Assembly: GCA_023512835.1 (NCBI GenBank)
Contig: CM042087.1
Coordinates: 19,969,260 to 20,033,259 of the forward strand
From: Taxillus chinensis
Taxonomy: Eukaryota; Streptophyta; Magnoliopsida; Santalales; Loranthaceae
Direction: 5' to 3'
DNA length: 64,000 bases
How positions within the stretch are numbered: position 1 is the stretch's first letter; each line of letters begins with the position of its first letter. Made by a program: the position numbers and the translations under genes. The notes beneath the pieces were generated by a model that saw nothing but the letters and a program-made list of their open reading frames with translations, was not told the origin of the DNA and did no database searches. Below, piece after piece: positions 57,859-64,000 of this stretch.

Positions 57859-59609
57859 CCGGTTTGGCAGATCACCGGGAAGCAACGGGAGGGCAAGCCA
57901 TCGTGTGCGCTAGGTCTGCGAAGGAGGTAGACAAGGAATGGACGGACGAGGCAACGAGATCCATATTCTGTTCCATGGAAGTGGAGGAATCGGTGAGAGC
58001 GGAGAGGAGTTGGGCGCCAAGTGCATCAACCTTGGCGGCGATGGCGGATATTTGGGCGCTATGAGCTTGAGCGTGTCGGTCCAGTGGGCGGAGAGCACGG
58101 CGTCGGAGTGGACCGTGCCAAAAGAAGCACGCCCAAGGACCAACTCGGGAGCTTTTGAAGACTCCCCCCATAAGAACAGAGAGCGAGAGTGCTGGGCGGA
58201 GGAGTCCGCAGAGTATCGCACCAGCAGACGAAGGGCATCCGGAGCATCGGAGGCATCCGGAGCAACGAGACTGCTTTGACCAGATAGGTCAACAATGGGA
58301 ATGGCGGCAGCAGGAGAAGAAGGTCCAGCCTTAGCAGGGGAAGAACTCCGTGCGGCATGGACCAGGCTGGCAGGGGTAGGGAACGGCACATCTGGAATGG
58401 AGGCTGGCGTAAAAAAGCCTTGGTCCAAGTTCCAGATGATCATGGTCTCCGGGGATTGGGTATGGCGCGTGTAAAACACCCGAAGATCGGTGTCAGGAAT
58501 GGAGGCAGTATGGGCAAGGCTGAAATGAAGCCATAGGTCCGTTAAGGTGTCGGCGGAGAGATGGTCAAGGTAATCTCGGGGTTGAGGTAAGGGAGGCAAA
58601 GGGGCTTTTGGAGTAGATGCCAGGACATCAGCAATGACGCGGCCGAACGGTATTAACCGCGGCAGCAATGGCGGAAGTGGAGGGTGTGGGGACATCTGCA
58701 GCAGAAGGGGCTAAGGAAACAGGTTTAGGGACGCTGCGCTGAGAGGGCCCCGTAACCTTGGAAGGGTCGCCACGGACACTGTGCTGGGAAGCCCGAGAAA
58801 CGGAGGGTGTAGCAACAGACCGAATCCGGGAGGACCGGTGAGTAGAGCTGACCTCTGGGGCATGGGCGCAGAGGGGTCACCAACGAAGCGCCTTGTTGTT
58901 CGCGGCAAGGAGAGGGCGGAGGCTGCAGAGGGACGACGGGCCGTCATGTTCCCATCAGGCGTCGGATAAGCGAAGGTAATAGGCCGGAGGGAATGAAACA
59001 ACATCGAGCGGGCGAAATGGTCCGGATGAAGATGCCGGAAGACAATGCGAGTATGCGCCCGAAAGAACGGTTCTTGGGTCCGATCTGCCAGTATTCGGAA
59101 CAAAAATGTCCCCCAGTCCATTGGAAGACCTTCGAAAACGCCGTACATGGCAGGAAGAAGGTCGTACGGAACGGAGTCCAGGGCGGATGTGCGAGCCAGT
59201 AAACATCGACTCAAGATGGTCGCCATATAGCGATAGTGACCTTGGAAGGACTTCACCTTGTATTCCTTGCCTTTGTAGGTGCAACGCATGAAGGCTGCCA
59301 TGGGATCGGCATCGGGGCGCGTGGTTCACCGGGGGTAGATGGAGAGCAACGTGGAGAACGGCGGGGTTAATGAGGATGGATTCACCGTGAACATAGGAAA
59401 TGATGGAGTCGGTGGTACGGTGAATCCGTTGGTAAAACTCGAGAATATCGTCTATAAGCGGATCGACAGGATTGGAGATCAGGTCGAGTAGGTGAGAGGC
59501 TTCTAGAAGAGGGCGAATATCGGAAAACCAATCCAGGAGGGTTGGAGACAGCACTCCAATCAACCTGGATGGCCGGGATTAACGCCGGAAAGAGAGATTC
59601 GGGTGCCAT
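57859..59609 (-). pseudogene. Extra gene of Copia-2, N-terminal part
   Basis: The start (MAPESLFPALIP) is at 59,609. The conserved N-terminal domain is spread over two frames down to about 58,960 (YVHGESILINPAVLHVALHL; KGKEYKVKSFQGHYRYMATI). PRDYLDHLSADTLTDLWLHF is near 58,600. The coiled-coil segment HSAQISAIAAKVDALGAQLL is at about 58,065-58,005. Indels differ from those of Copia-1, so the two copies decayed separately from a common intact form. Confidence 0.72.
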
Positions 59610-61333
59610 TGTAGATGAAAGTTGAAGGGCAAGAGGAAAGGTGAGGTCTTGGGGATTAAAGGAGCAACGAGAGGTTTAGGGATTTGAAAAGGGTAACGCT
59701 TGTGCTTTGCAGGAATGACCAAGAATATATAAGACCGAGTCCATAAATGTCGGCGGGTCTAGGAATTTGGCGAGTGAAACAGTTGAACCGCTTGACAGGC
59801 TGATGTCATTAGTCTTGATATCGATGTGCCTCCGAATTATAAGATGATGTGGAGGCGGCATGATCAAATAAGGGTAACACTGTTCGCCTTAGGAGAAGGG
59901 TGTGTATCCTGAGATATGCATTTAATGAATCATCATGATTCCTCCTCAAAAGCACGCGATATAAAAGAAGACATAGATTATCCCAATTTGACAAGGACCG
60001 GAGTCAGGAGGAATGAACCGACAATCATCCGGAATTAACGATAGTCGTGTGATGAGTATTCGGATGAAAAGTAGACCGTTTCCGTAGTAACAAAGTGCAG
60101 TGAGAGAGAAGTAGATTCCTTTGCTTGTCAATAAGTCGAAGAGAAGAGAAGTACCACAACACTTCAAATCCAAGACTATGGACTAGATTTACCGATAAAG
60201 TTGCAAAGAAAATCTGAACCTGTAGCTTAAAACAAGATAAACTAAAAATACAAAAGCTTAACAGGTAAGGATTAGTACGGATAAGAGAAAATAGTCTGTG
60301 AAGAATGACATAATCCGAACTAATGAGAAACAGAACTTATGCATGACAAAGAATGTAATAGACATATACATACGAGAGAATGATCATATTACTGAATCAG
60401 GGCATATGTCAGATAAAAATACCAAGTTCATATAGGTCAACATAGCAAAACCGTCCTGTTGAACGATGTAGCTAAGATTAATTAAAAATCATATGATTTG
60501 ATCAAACTAGGATTCATGAGTGAAAAATGAGGAAGCGGACACATGTCAAATGCAAGTAATTGATTATCCGATTAAAATGCATGGTTGAAGAAAAGAAAAA
60601 AACATCCAGGCATGCCTCAATTCCATTTCTACAACGCATGTCCAGTCAGATCCGGAAGTAAAAGTTTAGAGGAGTGAGTATCCGAGACATATTAGGGAGT
60701 CATTACTGAGGTAATAGATGAAGCTTAAGCTCCCCCGTAGATCATTCGATCCTCTCAATGATAGACTCCCCCTCAAATAGATAGCCAGGAAACAGGTCAT
60801 GAGACATATATAGGGGGGGGGGGGGTATTACTTGAATAATGTATAAAACATTTTCTCCCCCGTAGATTTGCAATCCTCTCGGGTGACCTTTCCGTCATAT
60901 AGAAATTCAGCACTGTCTATCTTTTTGGGAAACTATACTTGTGGCGATCGACCGCGATTGAGTATTCATCCACCAGGCATTCCAAGCTAACCCATTTCAT
61001 TTCTTCAATTATACATGTTAATAGAGTAATCTAAATAAACAGGCTTTTGTTATGTGGTGATCAGTGGAAATTAAGATCATGAAACCAGAATGAGGTTAAT
61101 CATATAAATTTTAATCATGTTTGCTTAAATGACTTCAGTCGGGAAACGCAAGCATCCTCCCATTATGAAGTTGATAATAATATCAGAAGCATGAAGCCGT
61201 TAATCAGTAAGTATGATCAACATTAAAAACAGTATGTATCGTCTACTTCCACTAAAAGCACAATGCATGTTCTGATATTAAGTATACTGTTGAGTAATTT
61301 AAATGTGAAACTATGCAGAGAAGTCAAGCATAC
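59610..61333 (-). other. Spacer between pol and extra gene of Copia-2
   Basis: It matches the Copia-1 spacer. On the minus strand the purine tracts CTACGGGGGAG (near 60,740 and 60,860) and TTGAGGGGGAGTC (near 60,770) are kept. A run of 13 G lies at about 60,814-60,826. No gene is seen. Confidence 0.7.
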
Positions 61334-62923
61334 CTAATCGGATGAGTAGTTCAGAGAATCTTGCATCAGGTAGGGGCTTTGTAAGTATGTCGCCAGTTGA
61401 TCTTCAGTAGCAACATGTTCCAGGGAAATGTGATTTTTGAGAACATGGTCGCGTATGAAGTGATACCTGACCTCAATATGCTTCGTCTTAGGGTGCATGA
61501 CAGGATTGTTGCTGATAGCAATTGCACTAGTGTTGTCGCAGTAGAGTGGAATAGATGACATGTTGAAACCGTAGTCAGCAAGTTGACTTTGCATCCAGAG
61601 TAGCTATGCGCAGCAACTCCCAGCAGCTATATATTCCGCCTCAACAGTAGAGGTTGATACGGAATTCTACTTCTTACTGAACCATGAAATTAATCTATTT
61701 CCAAGAAACTGACACGTACCACTTGTGCTCTTCCTGTCAATGCGACATCCAGCGAAGTGGGCATCAGAGTATCCGGATAAGGTGAAATTGGACTCCTTTG
61801 GGTACCAGAGTCCCAAATTCATCGTTCCCTTGAGATACCTTAATATCCGTTTAACATGAAGCATATGTGACTCCTTGGGATTCACCTGATATCGTGCACA
61901 GATGCAAGTTGCAAACATAATGTCTGGGCGACTTCTTTGTAAGATACGACAAGGATCCTATCATCCCTCGTAGTTAGTCACATTCTACCGATATGCCGTC
62001 CACATCAGGATCTAACTTGGCACTGACAGGCATGGGAGTTTTGACGGGAGAAGAACCTTCCTTACCAAACTTCTTAATAAGATCGCAAGTGTACTTAGCT
62101 TGATTAATGAAGATTCCTTCCTTCAATTGTTTAACTTCTATTCCGAGGAAGTAGGATAGTTCTCCCATCATGCTCATTTCAAACTTGCCTGTCATCAACT
62201 TAGCAAACTCTTCATAAAGCTTCGGATTCGTTGATCCGAAAATGATATCATCCACGTATATCTGTACGATTAGAGTGTGTTCTTTCTCTTTTCGTAGAAA
62301 TAGGGTGGTGTCTATCTTCCCTTTTTGGAAGTTGTGAGCAAGTAGGAATTCCGACAGTGTGTCGTACCAGGCTCTTGGAGCTTGCTTCAAACCATATAAA
62401 GCTTTCCGAAGTTTGTAGACTAGATGTCCTGCTTTAGGTTCAATGAAACCGGGAGGTTGTTCTACATAAACCTCCTCTTGAAGATCTCCATTCAGGAATG
62501 CGCTCTTGACGTCCATTTGATAAACTATGAAGTTTTCATATGAAGCATATGCCAGAAACATTCGGATTGCCTCAAGTCTTGCTTCTTGGAGCAAAGGTCT
62601 CATCATAGTCTATTCCTTCTTCTTGACGATATCCTTTGGCTACCAGTCGGCTTTGTTCGGATTACTATTCCATCCGTATCAAGCTTGTTCAGGAACACCC
62701 ATTTAACTCCAATGACTTGTTGAGACTTAGGCCTTGGTACTAAAGTCCACACATTATTTCTCTTAAATTGTTTTGACTCTTCTTGCATGGCTTCTATCCA
62801 ATTCGAATCCTGAAGAGCTTCATCTACCACTTTTGGTTCTATTTGAGATAGAAAACATGAGTAAAGACTCATGTTGGAGGTGGCTGCTTTTGTTCTTACA
62901 CCAACAGTAGGATCACCAATCAC
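61334..62923 (-). pseudogene. Reverse transcriptase and RNase H of Copia-2
   Basis: On the minus strand RT starts near 62,790 ([19 protein letters not shown]) and, after a frame change near 62,605, is open to 61,974. It holds [26 protein letters not shown] and the catalytic YVDD (near 62,255). At the place of the Copia-1 stop this copy has Arg. RNase H (61,918-61,334) is in pieces: SGYSDAHFAGCRIDRKSTSG, then SIPLYCDNTSAIAISNNPV, ending with LEHVATEDQLA and a frameshift. Confidence 0.92.
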
Positions 62924-64000
62924 TTGATCTGAGGGATGGTTTCGGGTCCATCCGTAATTTCGTGCATGTGATGGATGATCTTGAACAATTTGAAGCTCGC
63001 CCGATTAGGTGGTTCAGGTGTATTCTGCTGGTTGAGCTTCGTCCGGACTAGATGTTTCCGTATTAGAAGGTACGGTAGAACTAGGTGGTTCTTCAACACC
63101 TGTTTCTTTCAGTGTGAACTGGTCCGGACGGACTTAAAGGTGCTCTGGAATTTTGGGTTTCCGTAAGAGTATGTCCGGAGCTTAATGGTAGTCCTGAGTC
63201 TGAGTCATCCGTAGCATCATCCATATAATTTCTTTGTGCCTCGCTGATGCCACGTGGTTGGTTAGAATGTGTAACAGGAACATTCATAAACTTCGAATAA
63301 TCGATGTTGTTGTCCAGGACCTGCACATTAGAACTTGAAGAAGCGATTTTTGACCAATCGGGATTAGCTTCATCAAAAGTCACATGGATAGATTCTTCAA
63401 CTTTAAAAAGTTTTCTATTGAAGACCCGATAAGCCTTGCTATGTAATGAGTACCCGACAAAAATCCATCATCAGATTTTGGTTCAAATTTATTCTGGGTC
63501 TCTTTGCCATTTATCAATATGTAGCAAGTACACCCAAAAGCTCTGAAATGTGAAATTGAAGGTTTTCGTCCTCTCCACATCTCATAGGGTGTTTTCATGG
63601 TAGATTTATTTATTAGAGTTCGTTACGAACATAGCAGGCGATGGACACAGCTTGACCCATAGGCGAGAGGAAGCGTTGCCCCTGCTAACATTGATCTACC
63701 AGCCTCAACTAAGGTACGATTTTTGCGCTCAGCTACCCCATTTGTTGTGGAGTTTCGGGGCGCAGAGAAGTCATCTTCGTATGCCCCTGTTCAGAACAAT
63801 ATGATCTCATTTCTGAAAAATCAAATTTTGTACCATGATCACTCCTGATGCACTTTATGCTCTGTCCTTGTGAGTTGCTTATCCAGTTGAAAAGATCTAC
63901 AAGATGCTCAAAAGTTTGATTCTTTGATTTCAGGAACATTACCCATGTGTATCTGGTGAAATCATCGATAACCACAAGGGTATATCTCGCACCAGCCAGT
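62924..64000 (-). pseudogene. Integrase core and linker of Copia-2 (cut by window end)
   Basis: On the minus strand: MVIDDFTRYTWVMFLKSKNQ (from 63,975), then CIRSDHGTKFDF (about 63,845) and TPQQMG (about 63,740), where the frame breaks. MKTPYEMWRGRKPSISHFRA starts at 63,598, and the variable linker (63,383-62,924) leads to RT. The zinc-binding part lies beyond 64,000. Confidence 0.9.

Larger units (their letters stand above)
53641..64000 (-). mobile_element. Copia-2: SIRE-like copia with Ulp1-like extra gene; 5' part outside window
   Basis: On the minus strand, reading from 64,000 down: integrase core, RT, RNase H, spacer, extra gene (split by a solo LTR), polypurine tract (54,887-54,875) and 3' LTR (54,874-53,641). 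It has the same layout and closely similar sequence as Copia-1. The five bases left of the LTR are GTAAT. Its 5' LTR, gag and protease are to the right of the window. Confidence 0.93.

Overview
The window is a stretch of land-plant nuclear DNA, most likely from a eudicot; the species cannot be named from the sequence. Almost all of it is LTR retrotransposons nested inside one another. One intact host gene, a four-exon UAS-UBX protein at 32,033-33,711 on +, sits in an AT-rich island of older element fragments.

Left part (1-28,566). A SIRE-like Ty1/copia element (Copia-1, +) enters from the left and runs to 28,351. A Tekay/Del-type chromovirus (Gypsy-1, +, 1-8,518) is inserted in its gag. A second, inverted chromovirus of the same family (Gypsy-2, 19,322-27,747, -) is inserted in its 3' LTR. 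Between pol and the 3' LTR, Copia-1 carries an unusual extra gene (15,625-18,300). It has a conserved N-terminal domain, a Pro/Ser-rich linker, a predicted coiled coil and a C-terminal domain like Ulp1/C48 cysteine proteases.

Middle (28,567-37,052). This holds decayed fragments of a Tat-like and a copia element, the UBX gene, about 1.5 kb with nothing recognisable, and a copia (Copia-3, +) with LTR, primer-binding site and gag.

Right part (37,053-64,000). This is a Russian-doll stack. Copia-3 is cut by a minus-strand copia LTR (Copia-4). That LTR is cut by a Tat/Ogre-type gypsy (Tat-A, -), whose gag is cut by a second Tat element (Tat-B, -). Tat-B is cut by Copia-2 (-, 53,641 to beyond the window), a relative of Copia-1 with the same extra protease-like gene. 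That gene is in turn split by a chromovirus solo LTR (55,983-57,853) flanked by a perfect CTCCC target duplication.

Nearly all element genes are broken by stops and frameshifts. The elements still keep readable control parts: primer-binding sites, polypurine tracts, TATA boxes and tandem promoter modules. The most notable points are the Ulp1-like gene in the two copia copies, a spliceable in-frame intron between protease and reverse transcriptase in Tat-A, five tandem ACGT-core repeats next to the TATA box of Gypsy-1, and a CTTAYTCCG repeat array shared by unrelated copia and Tat LTRs.
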